This document shows positions 45,416 to 54,143 of a stretch of DNA of 64,000 nt, one piece after another. The stretch is from JAAYYF01 sp040255585 (GTDB taxonomy: Bacteria; Deinococcota; Deinococci; Deinococcales; Trueperaceae), in the NCBI GenBank assembly GCA_040255585.1, contig JBDZVI010000007.1:4990-68989 (forward strand), in the 5' to 3' direction. The notes beneath the pieces were generated by a model. That model worked only from the letters and a program-made list of their open reading frames with translations, had not been told where the DNA came from and made no database searches. The position numbers and the translations under genes were made by a program. The first letter of the stretch is position 1. Every line of letters begins with the position of its first letter.

Positions 45416-46371
45416 GCCCGCTCCCCTCGGCAGCCGCGGACGCCATGGTCGCCGCGGCGGCGGGGGCGATCGCCCCTGGCACCGCCGTCGCCCCGGAGCG
45501 GAGCCCGGTTGCCCGCCAGGTCGTCGCCACCGCCGTCGCCGTCGTCTACGACCGGCTGCGCGAGGAGGAACGGCTGCTCTTCGACGCCTTCGAGCGCCTG
45601 GGAGTCCCCTTCATCCCGGTCTACGCCCCTACGCTGGCGCTGGAGCTCGGCGCGGGTCAGCTCCCCGGCGTCGTGCTGGAGCGCTGCGTGTCGCAGTGGC
45701 GCGGACTGAGCCTCGCGCACGCGTACGAGGCTGCTGGTAGCACCGTCATAAACCGCCCTGACGTGATCAGGACGTGCGGCGACAAGCTCGCGACCAGCGC
45801 CGCCCTCGTGCGCCACGGCGTGCCAACGCCCCGCACCAGCCTCGCCGTCGACGCGGAGGCCGCCCTGGTCGAGGCTGACCGCCTCGGTTATCCGGTCGTC
45901 ATGAAGCCCCTCGTGGGGAGCTGGGGACGCCTCGTGGCGCGCGCCGAGAGCCGGGCGGCGTTGGAGGCACTCATCGAGTACAAGGAGGTGCTCGGCGGCC
46001 CCGAGCACAAGGTGCACTACCTCCAGGAGTACGTCGAGAAGCCGGGTCGCGACATCCGCGCTTTCGTGGTGGGCGACGAGGTCATCTGCGCCATCTACCG
46101 CTCCTCCGAGCACTGGATCACGAACACGGCGCGTGGCGGCAAGGCGAGCGACTGCCCGCTGACGGACGAACTCGTCGAGCGCTGCCTTGGCGCCGCGCGT
46201 GCGGTCGGCGGCGGCATCCTCGCCATCGACCTGGTGGAGTCGAGCCGCGGACTGCTCGTGGTGGAGGTCAACCACACGATGGAGTTCCGGAACTCCATCA
46301 CGACCACCGGCGTCGACATCCCAGGGCGGATCGCCGCCTACGCCGCCCGTCAGTCGGAGCTGCGCGCATGA
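45412..46371 (+). CDS. lysX: LysW ligase LysX (ATP-grasp)
   Basis: A 319-residue RimK-like ATP-grasp enzyme that ligates aminoadipate to the C-terminal Glu of LysW. Recognised blocks are VVYDRLREEERLLFDAF, VLERCVSQWRGLSLAHAYEAAG, VINRPDVIRTCGDKLATSAALVRHG, YPVVMKPLVGSWGRLVARAESR, YLQEYVEKPGRDIRAFVVGDE and VEVNHTMEFRNSITTTGVDIPG. The NHTMEF and HWITNTARGGKA segments resemble Thermus LysX. About 40 residues precede the usual start and are Ala-rich. The GTG at 45412 is used because it overlaps the lysW stop. Confidence 0.94.
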   Translation: MSPLPSAAADAMVAAAAGAIAPGTAVAPERSPVARQVVATAVAVVYDRLREEERLLFDAFERLGVPFIPVYAPTLALELGAGQLPGVVLERCVSQWRGLSLAHAYEAAGSTVINRPDVIRTCGDKLATSAALVRHGVPTPRTSLAVDAEAALVEADRLGYPVVMKPLVGSWGRLVARAESRAALEALIEYKEVLGGPEHKVHYLQEYVEKPGRDIRAFVVGDEVICAIYRSSEHWITNTARGGKASDCPLTDELVERCLGAARAVGGGILAIDLVESSRGLLVVEVNHTMEFRNSITTTGVDIPGRIAAYAARQSELRA

Positions 46372-46381
46372 ACCCGGGCGC

Positions 46382-47446
46382 ATGAGCCCGGTGCGCGTCA
46401 GCATCCTTGGGGCGTCCGGCTACGCGGGCGGCGAGTTCCTCAGGTTGGCACTCGGCCACCCAGCCCTCGAGGTGAGCCAGGTGACGAGCCGGGAGCACGC
46501 CGGTCAGCCGGTCCACATCGTCCATCCCAACCTGCGCGGCGTCACCGATCTGCGCTTCTGCCGACCGGAGGAGCTGTCCAACGCCGACGTGCTCGTGTGC
46601 GCTCTGCCGCACGGCGGGCTCGCCGACAGGGTGGACGACGTCATGCCCTTGGCCGGTCGCGCGTTGGTCGACCTCTCGGATGACTTCCGCCTGACGAGTC
46701 CCGAAGCGTACGCCAGGTTCCACAGCCGTCCCCACCCGCGTCCCGACCTGCTCGGCACGTTCGTGTACGCCAACCCGGAGCTACACCGCCAGGAGCTGGC
46801 GCGGACGGCGGCTTCGCCCGCCGGCCCCACTAGGATCGCGGGCGCGGGTTGCATCGCGACCGCGGCGATCCTCGCCCTGCGCCCGTTGGTGGCGGAGGGC
46901 CTGCTCGACGTGGCGCGCGACGTGATAGCCGACGCCAAGATCGGCAGCAGCGCGGCCGGCAAGGACGTCTCGCTTGCCTCGCATCATCCGGAGCGCTCCG
47001 GAGCCGTGCGAACCTACGCGCCGACCGGGCACCGGCATCAGGCGGAGATCGCCCAGGAACTCGCCGGAGGACCCACCGTGCACCTGACGGCGACGGCCGT
47101 CGAGCGCGTGCGGGGCGTGCTGGTCGCCGCCCATGCGTTCCTGCGTCAGGGCGTGGCCGAGGCGGACGTGCTCGCCGCGTTCAGGCGCGCCTACGACGCG
47201 GAGCCGTTCGTCCGCCTAGTGAGGGTGCGCCGCGGCGTGCACCGCGTGCCGGACCCCCGGATCCTCGACGGGTCGAACTACTGCGACGTCGGCTTCGCGC
47301 TCGACGAGGGCACCGGGCGCGTCGTGGCCATGGCCGCGCTCGACAACCTTGTGAAGGGCACGGCGGGCCACGCCCTTCAGTCCCTCAACCTGGCGCTCGG
47401 TTTCCCCGAGGTCGCCGGGCTCGGCTTCACGGGGTTGCACCCGTGA
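46382..47446 (+). CDS. lysY: LysW-aminoadipate-6-phosphate reductase LysY (ArgC family)
   Basis: A 354-residue NADPH-dependent reductase that converts the LysW-bound acyl phosphate to the semialdehyde. The Rossmann start is VSILGASGYAGGEFLRLALGHP. The catalytic Cys lies in AGAGCIATAAILAL, and the His region is in RTYAPTGHRHQAEIAQEL. The C-terminal NYCDVGFALDEGTGRVVAMAALDNLVKGTAGHALQSLN is diagnostic of the ArgC/LysY family. Its place between lysX and lysZ decides for the LysW pathway. Confidence 0.95.
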   Translation: MSPVRVSILGASGYAGGEFLRLALGHPALEVSQVTSREHAGQPVHIVHPNLRGVTDLRFCRPEELSNADVLVCALPHGGLADRVDDVMPLAGRALVDLSDDFRLTSPEAYARFHSRPHPRPDLLGTFVYANPELHRQELARTAASPAGPTRIAGAGCIATAAILALRPLVAEGLLDVARDVIADAKIGSSAAGKDVSLASHHPERSGAVRTYAPTGHRHQAEIAQELAGGPTVHLTATAVERVRGVLVAAHAFLRQGVAEADVLAAFRRAYDAEPFVRLVRVRRGVHRVPDPRILDGSNYCDVGFALDEGTGRVVAMAALDNLVKGTAGHALQSLNLALGFPEVAGLGFTGLHP

Positions 47447-48255
47447 GCGCCCCGGTGGTCGTGAAGGTGGGCGGGTCGGAAGGTATCGACCTGAACGCCG
47501 TGTGCGACGATGTCGCCACCATGTGGCGGGGCGGACGGCGCGTCGTGCTCGTGCACGGCGGCAGCGCCGAGACGAACCGCGTCTCGACGCTGCTCGGCGT
47601 GCCCCCGCGCTTCGTGACGAGCCCGGGCGGACACCAGAGCCGTTTCACGGACCGGGCGACCCTGGAGGTCTTCGAGATGGTCTACTGCGGCAAGGTCAAC
47701 AAGGGCCTCGTCGAGAGCCTGCAGGGCCGCGGCGTCAACGCCGTCGGGCTCTCCGGGCTGGACGGTCGGCTCCTCGAGGGCCGCCTCAAGAGCACGGTCA
47801 GGTCTGTCGAGGACGGCCGCGTGCTCGTTCTGCACGGCGACCATACGGGCACGGTCGAGCGGGTCAACGCCGCCCTCCTCGAGCTGCTCCTCGACAGCGG
47901 CTACCTGCCCGTGCTCACGCCGCCCGCCGTCAGCTTCGAGGGGGTCGCCATGAACGTGGACGGCGACCGCGCCGCCGCGGCCGTCGCCGTGGCGCTCGGG
48001 GCTGAGGCGCTCGTGCTCCTCTCCAACGTGCCCGGCCTACTGCGAGAGTTCCCGGACGAGTCGACGCTGGTGGAGCGCGTGGACGCCGCGGCGCCCGAAG
48101 CCGCCATGGAGCTGGCGCAGGGGCGGATGAAGAAGAAGGTCATGGGTGCGGTGGCGGCCGTGCAGGGAGGCGTCGGCAGGGTCGTGCTGGGCGATGCGCG
48201 CGCGGCCGAGCCCGTCAGCCGGGCGCTGCGCGGGCGAGGGACGGTGGTGGCGTGA
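47443..48255 (+). CDS. lysZ: LysW-aminoadipate kinase LysZ (ArgB family)
   Basis: A 270-residue amino acid kinase that phosphorylates LysW-bound aminoadipate. Blocks seen are VVVKVGGSEGIDLNAVCDDVA, RRVVLVHGGSAETNRVSTLLG, VNKGLVESLQGRGVNAVGLSG, NVDGDRAAAAVAVALGAEALVLLSNVPGLL and GRMKKKVMGAVAAVQGGVGRVVLGD. The start is a GTGA overlap with lysY, and the end gives another with lysJ. Confidence 0.95.
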   Translation: MSAPVVVKVGGSEGIDLNAVCDDVATMWRGGRRVVLVHGGSAETNRVSTLLGVPPRFVTSPGGHQSRFTDRATLEVFEMVYCGKVNKGLVESLQGRGVNAVGLSGLDGRLLEGRLKSTVRSVEDGRVLVLHGDHTGTVERVNAALLELLLDSGYLPVLTPPAVSFEGVAMNVDGDRAAAAVAVALGAEALVLLSNVPGLLREFPDESTLVERVDAAAPEAAMELAQGRMKKKVMGAVAAVQGGVGRVVLGDARAAEPVSRALRGRGTVVA

Positions 48256-49442
48256 GCCTGTCAGGCGGCGCCGGCCCGGCCACCACCGCGCTCTTGGCGC
48301 GCGAAGAGTCCGTCGGCTCGACGCTCTACCGGCCCGAGGTCGCCTTCGTGCGCGGCGCGGGCGCGTACCTGTACGACGCCGACGACCGCGAGTACCTGGA
48401 CTTCATGGCCGGCATCGGGGTCGCGAGCCTCGGGCACGCCAACCCGCGCCTGACCGAGGCTCTCCGGCTCCAGGCGGACCGCCTGATCGTGTGCCCTCAG
48501 AGTCAGGGCAACGACGTGCGCACGGAGTTCTTGGAGAGACTCACGGCCTTGGCGGGCGCGCCCCTGACGCGCGCGTTCCTCAGCAACTCAGGCAGCGAGG
48601 CGAACGAGGCCGCCGTGAAGTGGGCGCGCGCCGCCACAGGACGGCGCAAGGTCGTCGCCGCCAAGCGCGGCTTCGCCGGCCGCACCTTGGGAGCGCTCTC
48701 CCTGACCTGGGAGTCCTCCTATCGGCAGCCGTTCGAACCCCTACCGACGGAGGCGGAGTTCGTGGCGTTCGGCGACGTTCAGTCGCTGGAAGCCGCTCTC
48801 GACACCGACACTGCCGCCTTCGTCGTCGAACCCGTCCAGGGCGAGGGCGGTATCCACGTCGCCCCGGACGGCTACCTGGCGCGGGCGCGGGAGCTTGCCA
48901 GCGCCTGCGGTGCCCTACTCGTCCTGGACGAGGTCCAGTGCGGCGCCGGTCGCACCGGGACGTTCCTGGCCGCACACGCTCTTGGTGGGGCGCCAGACAT
49001 CGTCACGCTGGCCAAGGGCCTGGCGGGGGGAGTCCCGATCGGGGCGACGCTTATGACGGAGGCCGTGGCCAACGCCATGCCACGCGGCGGTCACGGCACC
49101 ACCTTCGGGGGCAACCCCCTCGCTTGCGCCGCCGGCTCGGCGGTGCTGGACGAGTTCCAACGCGGAGAGTTGCTGGTGAACGTCAGGGAGATGGGGGAGA
49201 GGCTCGCCGGCGGACTGCGCGCCGTTCGTAGTCCACGCGTGCGGGACGTGCGCGGACGCGGACTGATGGTCGGCATGGAGCTACGGGAGCGAGTGGGCCC
49301 GGTCATCAGGGGCCTGCGTGAGCGCGGGCTGCTCACCGTGGCGGCCGGAGCGACCGTCATCCGTTTCCTGCCGCCCCTCACGGTCGGTCCGCTGGAGGTA
49401 GACCGGGCTATCGAGATCGTGGCGGAGGAGCTCGGAGCGTGA
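48252..49442 (+). CDS. lysJ: LysW-lysine aminotransferase LysJ (class III, PLP)
   Basis: A 396-residue ArgD-type aminotransferase that converts the LysW-bound semialdehyde to LysW-lysine. The PLP enzyme signatures are NSGSEANEAAVKWARAATGR, LLVLDEVQCGAGRTGTFLAAH, and the lysine that binds PLP in IVTLAKGLAGGVPIG. GGHGTTFGGNPLACAAGSAVL follows. It starts at a GTG overlapping lysZ by 4 nt. Confidence 0.95.
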   Translation: MSLSGGAGPATTALLAREESVGSTLYRPEVAFVRGAGAYLYDADDREYLDFMAGIGVASLGHANPRLTEALRLQADRLIVCPQSQGNDVRTEFLERLTALAGAPLTRAFLSNSGSEANEAAVKWARAATGRRKVVAAKRGFAGRTLGALSLTWESSYRQPFEPLPTEAEFVAFGDVQSLEAALDTDTAAFVVEPVQGEGGIHVAPDGYLARARELASACGALLVLDEVQCGAGRTGTFLAAHALGGAPDIVTLAKGLAGGVPIGATLMTEAVANAMPRGGHGTTFGGNPLACAAGSAVLDEFQRGELLVNVREMGERLAGGLRAVRSPRVRDVRGRGLMVGMELRERVGPVIRGLRERGLLTVAAGATVIRFLPPLTVGPLEVDRAIEIVAEELGA

Positions 49443-49563
49443 GATTGGACGCCTGGCTCGCCACGGCGGTGCTCACCGCATGGGCTGCTCGCGAGCCGTG
49501 AGTTCGGGAGTTGCGGGCTCGAGGACCGGGCTCCCCGAGCCTCCGGTCGCTGCGGACACCGGG

Positions 49564-50628
49564 ATGAGCGACGAAAAGGCCGTCGAGCTGATTAGGCGGT
49601 CGGTGGCCACGGCTAGCCTCTCGGGTGGCGAGCGGCCACTGGCCGAGTACCTCGTGGGTGTCGTGGCCGGCAGCGCCTCGCAAGCGTTCGTTGACGGGGC
49701 CGGCAACGCCGTGGCCGTCTGGGGCTCGGGGCCGTGCCGGGTGACCTTCCTTGGCCACCTCGACACGGTGGCGGGCGAGATCCCCGTGCGCATCGAGGAC
49801 GGCGTGCTGTACGGCAGGGGCTCGGTCGACGCCAAGGGTAGCCTCTGCGCAGCGCTCGCGGCCGCAACGCGCGTACCGAGCGCGGTGTGGGACCGCCTCA
49901 CCTTCACGTTCATCGGCGCGGTGGAGGAGGAGGCCCCCAGCAGCAAGGGGGCCCGGCACGCGGTGGCGGCCTATCCGAAACCGGATGTCCTTGTCGTGGG
50001 CGAGCCGAGCGGCTGGGAGCGCTACACGCTCGGTTACAAGGGGAGGCTGGGAGTCAGGCTCACGGCTCGCTGCGCCAACGCTCACTCCGCCCGCGAGGAC
50101 GCGAGCGCGGCCGAACTGGTGGTGGACGCCTACACGCGGCTGCGGGAGTGGGTCGGTCGCGACAACGAGGGCGTGGAAGGGCTGTTCGAACGCCTGCAGC
50201 TGACGCTGTTGGGCCTTGCCTCCGGCGAGGACGGTCTGGAGGCGTGGTGCGAGGCGCATGCGAGCCTGAGGGTGCCGCCACGCTGGACGTGCGCGCGCCT
50301 GCGTGAAACGGTCGCGGAGCTCTTGCCAGGTGTGGGGCTCGAGTTCACGGAAGGCCTCGACGCCCGGCGCGCGGACGGCAGGTCCGAGCTGGCCAGGGCC
50401 TTCCGCGTGGCGGTGCGTTCGCAGGGTGGCAGCCCAGTCCCGTCGCTGAAGACGGGCACCTCAGACATGAACGTCGTGGCCCCGCACTGGCCCGTTCCGA
50501 TGCTCGCGTACGGCCCCGGCGACTCGAACCTCGACCACACGCCGGACGAGCGGCTCGACCTGGCCGAGTACCTGCGGGCCGTGCGCGTGTTCGAGCGAGC
50601 GCTCGCCGAGTTGGCGGGCGTCGGTTGA
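49564..50628 (+). CDS. lysK: LysW-lysine hydrolase LysK (M20 metallopeptidase)
   Basis: A 354-residue M20-family hydrolase that releases lysine from LysW. Metal-site motifs are FLGHLDTVAGEIPV, LYGRGSVDAKGSLCAALAAA, GAVEEEAPSSKGARH, VVGEPSGWERYTLGYKGRLG and DHTPDERLDLAEY. It is the last gene of the lys operon, 121 nt after lysJ; that spacer holds no recognised gene. The ATG at 49564 matches the family start better than in-frame upstream codons. Confidence 0.94.
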   Translation: MSDEKAVELIRRSVATASLSGGERPLAEYLVGVVAGSASQAFVDGAGNAVAVWGSGPCRVTFLGHLDTVAGEIPVRIEDGVLYGRGSVDAKGSLCAALAAATRVPSAVWDRLTFTFIGAVEEEAPSSKGARHAVAAYPKPDVLVVGEPSGWERYTLGYKGRLGVRLTARCANAHSAREDASAAELVVDAYTRLREWVGRDNEGVEGLFERLQLTLLGLASGEDGLEAWCEAHASLRVPPRWTCARLRETVAELLPGVGLEFTEGLDARRADGRSELARAFRVAVRSQGGSPVPSLKTGTSDMNVVAPHWPVPMLAYGPGDSNLDHTPDERLDLAEYLRAVRVFERALAELAGVG

Positions 50629-50647
50629 CCGCGCTTGACCTGCGCGT

Positions 50648-50932
50648 CTAGCCGACCTCCAGCACCACCGCTATCACGTCGCCCTCGGTCACGCTCTCCG
50701 CCTGACGGACCTTGGCCTTGAGCGGCACGACGTAGCGCCCGCCCTTCGGCCATAGGGCAGTGCGCCACTCCGTCCCGCCGATGCGCACGGTGGCCGGGAT
50801 CATGCCCCAGCCGTACGTGACGTAGGACGCCATCGCCTTGATGGCGGCGCAATGCTCCTCCGGGACGGTAACGAAGTGGAAGGGCGCCGGTCCGCGCCAG
50901 TACCAGACCTCGCCGGCGAACTCGAACGTCAT
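50648..50932 (-). CDS. DUF1905 protein
   Basis: A 94-residue protein matching DUF1905 by pattern: FEFAGEVWYWRGPAPFHFVTVPEE at the start, GWGMIPATVRIGGTEWRTALWPKGGRYVVPLKAKVR in the middle, and a closing GDVIAVVLEV. The family is a small beta-barrel of unknown function, often fused to or beside bacteriocin-protection-like YdeI proteins. It overlaps the GNAT gene by 4 nt (ATGA) and is probably translated with it. It converges on lysK with 19 nt between. Confidence 0.8.
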   Translation of the reverse strand: MTFEFAGEVWYWRGPAPFHFVTVPEEHCAAIKAMASYVTYGWGMIPATVRIGGTEWRTALWPKGGRYVVPLKAKVRQAESVTEGDVIAVVLEVG

Positions 50933-51573
50933 CGCTCGCGCGCCCCTGCGCGCGCCGTGGCGGGCACGCGCCTGGTCATGACCCAATGATGCATGCCGAT
51001 CTGCCTGCCCCGCTCGAACCCCTGCTCCTCGAACATGGCGGTCGTGCCGTTGTAGAGGAACGAGCTGGAGGTCTTCCGGTTCGTCACGTCCTCGGGGAAG
51101 CTCTCGACGAGGCCGCCGCCGAGCCCGGCGATCTCCGCCACGGCGCCGCGAAGGGCGACCCTAGCTACGCCCCGGTGGCGGTAGCGCTTGTCGACGAAGA
51201 AGCACGTGATGCGCCAATCGGGAAGCTCAGCGGCCTCCTTGTCGTAGGCGCGCTTGCGGTTGATGGCCTCGAGCTCGGCCCTTGGTCCGAACTGGCACCA
51301 GCCCACGCACTCAAGGCCGTCGTATACGAGGGCCGCGTGAGCCCTGTCGGTTCGCACCAGCAGCTCTTTCTGGTCCCTGTGGCTCAAGAGGGGGTCGCGG
51401 TAGCTCTTGGTGTGGAAGGCGACGCACCAACAGCCGCCCCAGACGCCGTTGTGGCGCTCGACGAGGTCGGCGAACGCCGGCCACGTCTCGACACCGAGCG
51501 GCTTGATGGAGAGGCTCGACCCTTGCCCCTCGGCTGGTGCGGTCCGCGCCACGGCCTTCGACCTACCTTCCAC
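50929..51573 (-). CDS. GNAT-family N-acetyltransferase
   Basis: A 214-residue protein with a GNAT fold. The acetyl-CoA pyrophosphate loop is seen in CFFVDKRYRHRGVARVALRGAVAEI, preceded by AALVYDGLECVGWCQFGPRAE. The C-terminal TAMFEEQGFERGRQIGMHHWVMTRR is a common pattern in this group. The substrate is unknown. The N-terminal 20 residues look non-conserved, and a later start is possible. It overlaps the oxidoreductase upstream by 11 nt. Confidence 0.82.
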   Translation of the reverse strand: MEGRSKAVARTAPAEGQGSSLSIKPLGVETWPAFADLVERHNGVWGGCWCVAFHTKSYRDPLLSHRDQKELLVRTDRAHAALVYDGLECVGWCQFGPRAELEAINRKRAYDKEAAELPDWRITCFFVDKRYRHRGVARVALRGAVAEIAGLGGGLVESFPEDVTNRKTSSSFLYNGTTAMFEEQGFERGRQIGMHHWVMTRRVPATARAGARER

Positions 51574-52585
51574 CGAGCAGGGCGTCCATGACCCGCTGCG
51601 TCCTTAGCGCGCTCTCGCCCGTGCTCTGGCAAGCGCCCGCCGCACCAAGGATGTCGGCGACCACGGTCCTGATGAGCGGCTCCTGGACGTGCTGGGGGTG
51701 GGGGATGACACGCTCCAGGGCGGCGCCGGCGCCGGCGCCGCGCTCGATTCGCACTGGTCCCTCGTCGAAGACGGGCACCTCGATCGCCCCTTCCGTCAAC
51801 GTGACGGTCAGGGCGTCGCGGGCCTCGGCCGCCGCGAAGTCCCAGGCCGCCGTGCCGAGCACGCCGTTGACGAAGCGCATGCTCGCCACTACCTGGTCCG
51901 GCACGTTCGACCACGGTTGGCGCGTCGCGCTCCAGCCCCGCGCCTCGGCGACCGGCCCGAGCCAATGATCGAGGAGGTCGAGGGCGTGGCTGCCGAGGTC
52001 GAGGAGCAGGCCGGCGCCGGCGACCTCGCGATCCCAGCGCCAGGCCGACCGCGCCTCACCGACCGGAGCGACCCGCGCCAAGGCGAGGTTCACCATGGTC
52101 GGCGTGCCGAGGCTGCCGCCCTGGATAAGGTCGCGCACGAACTCGAAGCGCGGTAGGGCCCTGCGGTAGTACGCCACGTAGAGGGGAACGCCGGCCGCCC
52201 GGCAGGTCGCCAGCATCTCCTCGCCCTCGGCCGCAGTTCGCGCCATGGGCTTCTCGACGTAGACGGGCTTGCCGGCCTCGGCCGCGAGCTTCACGTACTC
52301 CGCGTGGCTGGAGGGCGGGGTGGCCACGTAGACGGCGTCCACGTCACCCGCTTCCACCACGGCGCGGGCGTCCGTCGTCCACCGGGGCACACCGTGGCGC
52401 GCCGCGTAGTCGCGGGCCTTCTCGGCGTCACGGCGCATGACCACGGACACGGAGCTGCCGGGCACGCGCGCGAACGCGGGCCCCGACTTGACCTCCGTGA
52501 CGTCGCCAGCGCCGATGAAGCCCCAGCGCACCTTCTCGACAGGCTGGTCGGTTACGGCTTCGATAGGCGTGGCGTCTTCCGGCAC
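51563..52585 (-). CDS. Gfo/Idh/MocA family NAD(P)-dependent oxidoreductase
   Basis: A 340-residue oxidoreductase. The Rossmann start is VRWGFIGAGDVTEVKSGPAF. The family motif AVYVATPPSSHAEYVKLAAEAGKPVYVEKPMARTAAEGEEM carries the EKP lysine. LLLDLGSHALDLLDHWLG holds the catalytic Asp and His region. Members oxidise or reduce sugars and sugar-like compounds; the substrate is not evident. The GTG at 52585 has GGGAGGG about 9 nt upstream. It is read after the DNA alkylation gene. Confidence 0.88.
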   Translation of the reverse strand: MPEDATPIEAVTDQPVEKVRWGFIGAGDVTEVKSGPAFARVPGSSVSVVMRRDAEKARDYAARHGVPRWTTDARAVVEAGDVDAVYVATPPSSHAEYVKLAAEAGKPVYVEKPMARTAAEGEEMLATCRAAGVPLYVAYYRRALPRFEFVRDLIQGGSLGTPTMVNLALARVAPVGEARSAWRWDREVAGAGLLLDLGSHALDLLDHWLGPVAEARGWSATRQPWSNVPDQVVASMRFVNGVLGTAAWDFAAAEARDALTVTLTEGAIEVPVFDEGPVRIERGAGAGAALERVIPHPQHVQEPLIRTVVADILGAAGACQSTGESALRTQRVMDALLGGR

Positions 52586-52613
52586 TATCTCGGCCCTCCC
52601 GCGGTTGGCCCGC

Positions 52614-53261
52614 TCACGATGCCTTCGCCACCTGCGAGCCGATCCACTCGGGCAGGTAAGGCGAGGTGCAGCCCTTCGGGACGGGGTAGTCGAGATAGAG
52701 GCCAAGGCGTTCCCCGAGGTCGAGGCAGCGCTGCCGGCGTTCCGGGTCGTAGATGCCGATCATCGCCGCGCAGTAGTTCATGACCCACTGGAGGTCCGGG
52801 TCCGCGCCACCGAGATCGTGCTCGATGAGCCGCAGGAGCCGCTCCGCCTCGGCCGTCGAGCTCTTCTGCTGACGCATGAGCCGCGCCTTGAACGACCAGA
52901 AGAGCCGCTGGCGCATCAGCGATCGGCTTTGCAGCCACCCGTCCATGACGGGGTGCAGCTTCTTGGCGGCCATCAGCTGGTTGGCGAGCAGCCATTCGCC
53001 CACCTTGCCCTGCTCCGCCCTGTCCAGCGCCTCGATGTCGACCAGGAGGCGCTCCAAGTAGTCGGGCGTCAGGCTCTTACGGTCCATGATAAGGATGGCG
53101 ACCAGCTTCGAGTTGACATTGGCCTCCAGCCACAGGCGCTCCGCCAGCTCCTGGTCGGTGCCGATGCGCATCGCGATCTCGCGCAGCTTGCCCATGAGGG
53201 TCGTGGGCGAGTCGAGCGCCTGCCTGACGGCGGGGTCAAGGGTCTTCGTCATGACTCGCAT
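52614..53261 (-). CDS. DNA alkylation repair (AlkD-like HEAT) family protein
   Basis: A 215-residue all-helical protein. The patterns LREIAMRIGTDQELAERLWLEANVNSKLVAILIMD, EWLLANQLMAAKKLHPVMDGWLQSRSLMRQRLFWSFKARL and DPDLQWVMNYCAAMIGIYDPERRQRCLDLGERLGLY fit the HEAT-like repeats of the DNA_alkylation family. Those proteins flip and excise N3/N7-alkylpurines or bind damaged DNA. The catalytic residues of AlkD cannot be confirmed by eye. GGAGG stands 8 nt before the ATG. Confidence 0.75.
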   Translation of the reverse strand: MRVMTKTLDPAVRQALDSPTTLMGKLREIAMRIGTDQELAERLWLEANVNSKLVAILIMDRKSLTPDYLERLLVDIEALDRAEQGKVGEWLLANQLMAAKKLHPVMDGWLQSRSLMRQRLFWSFKARLMRQQKSSTAEAERLLRLIEHDLGGADPDLQWVMNYCAAMIGIYDPERRQRCLDLGERLGLYLDYPVPKGCTSPYLPEWIGSQVAKAS

Positions 53262-53266
53262 AGTAG

Positions 53267-53272
53267 TATCCT
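53267..53272 (+). promoter_or_regulatory. -10 element of the SDR gene (leaderless type)
   Basis: TATCCT ends 7 nt before the ATG at 53280 in the 18-nt divergent gap. TTCGTC (53245-53250) is a poor -35 at 16-nt spacing. Confidence 0.5.
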
Positions 53273-53279
53273 CCCCGGC

Positions 53280-54059
53280 ATGACAACGCGCGTACGGGGC
53301 ACGACCGGGCGCGTCGCGCTCGTTACGGGCGGTGCGAGCGGCATCGGAGCCGCCTGCGCCGAGCGGCTCCTCGCCGACGGGCTCGATGTCGTCATAGCCG
53401 ATCGCGACGCACAGGCTGCTGGGGAGCTGGCCTCACGCCTCGGCTGTAGGGCGGTAGTGGCGGACCTGGCGAAGCGAGAGGGCTGCGCGGACGCCGTCGC
53501 CGAGACCCTCGAGCTGGCCGGCGCCCTCGATGTCCTCGTCGCCAACGCCGGTTATCAACACATCGAGGCCCTGAGCACTTTCCCGGAAGACAAGTGGGAC
53601 GACATGCTGGCCCTCATGCTCACGGGCCCGTTCCTGTTGACCAAGTACGCCTGGGAAGCCCTCACGCGCAGCGGTAACGGTCGTCTCATCTACATGGGCA
53701 GCGCTCACAGCCTCACGGCGAGCCCGTTCAAGGGCGCCTATGTGACGGCCAAGCACGGCCTCGTCGGCCTAGCCCGCGTCGCCGCCCTGGAGGGCGGCCA
53801 ACACGGCATAACCGCCAACGTGGTGGCGCCGGCCTACGTGCGCACGCCGCTCGTCGCCGGGCAGATAGCGGACCAGGCGCGCACGCGCGGGATCTCGCCC
53901 GAGGAGGTGGAAAGCAAGGTGTTCCTCGAGAACACCGCCATCAAGCGGCTGCTCGAGCCGGCTGACGTGGCGGCGCTCGTCGGCTACTTGGCTTCGGAGG
54001 CGGCCTGGGGCGTGACCGGCAGCGTGCAGAGCATCGACCTCGGGTGGACGGCGCGCTGA
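53280..54059 (+). CDS. SDR oxidoreductase, 3-hydroxybutyrate dehydrogenase-like
   Basis: A 259-residue short-chain dehydrogenase. The cofactor loop is VTGGASGIGAACAERL (15-30), the structural motif is LVANAGYQH, and the catalytic residues are Ser141, Tyr154 and Lys158 (AYVTAKHG). The segment VAPAYVRTPLVAGQIADQARTRGISPEEV... KRLLEPADVAAL resembles D-beta-hydroxybutyrate dehydrogenase, which would link it to ketone body or PHB use. The neighbouring esterase-like lipoprotein fits only loosely. Confidence 0.87.
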   Translation: MTTRVRGTTGRVALVTGGASGIGAACAERLLADGLDVVIADRDAQAAGELASRLGCRAVVADLAKREGCADAVAETLELAGALDVLVANAGYQHIEALSTFPEDKWDDMLALMLTGPFLLTKYAWEALTRSGNGRLIYMGSAHSLTASPFKGAYVTAKHGLVGLARVAALEGGQHGITANVVAPAYVRTPLVAGQIADQARTRGISPEEVESKVFLENTAIKRLLEPADVAALVGYLASEAAWGVTGSVQSIDLGWTAR

Positions 54060-54143
54060 GGTCATAGGCCGACCAAAGACGTGGCGCAACGACGGCGATC
54101 CCATCCCGGGTCCGCGGCTTAAGCGGTCGGCTCGGCTCCCGAT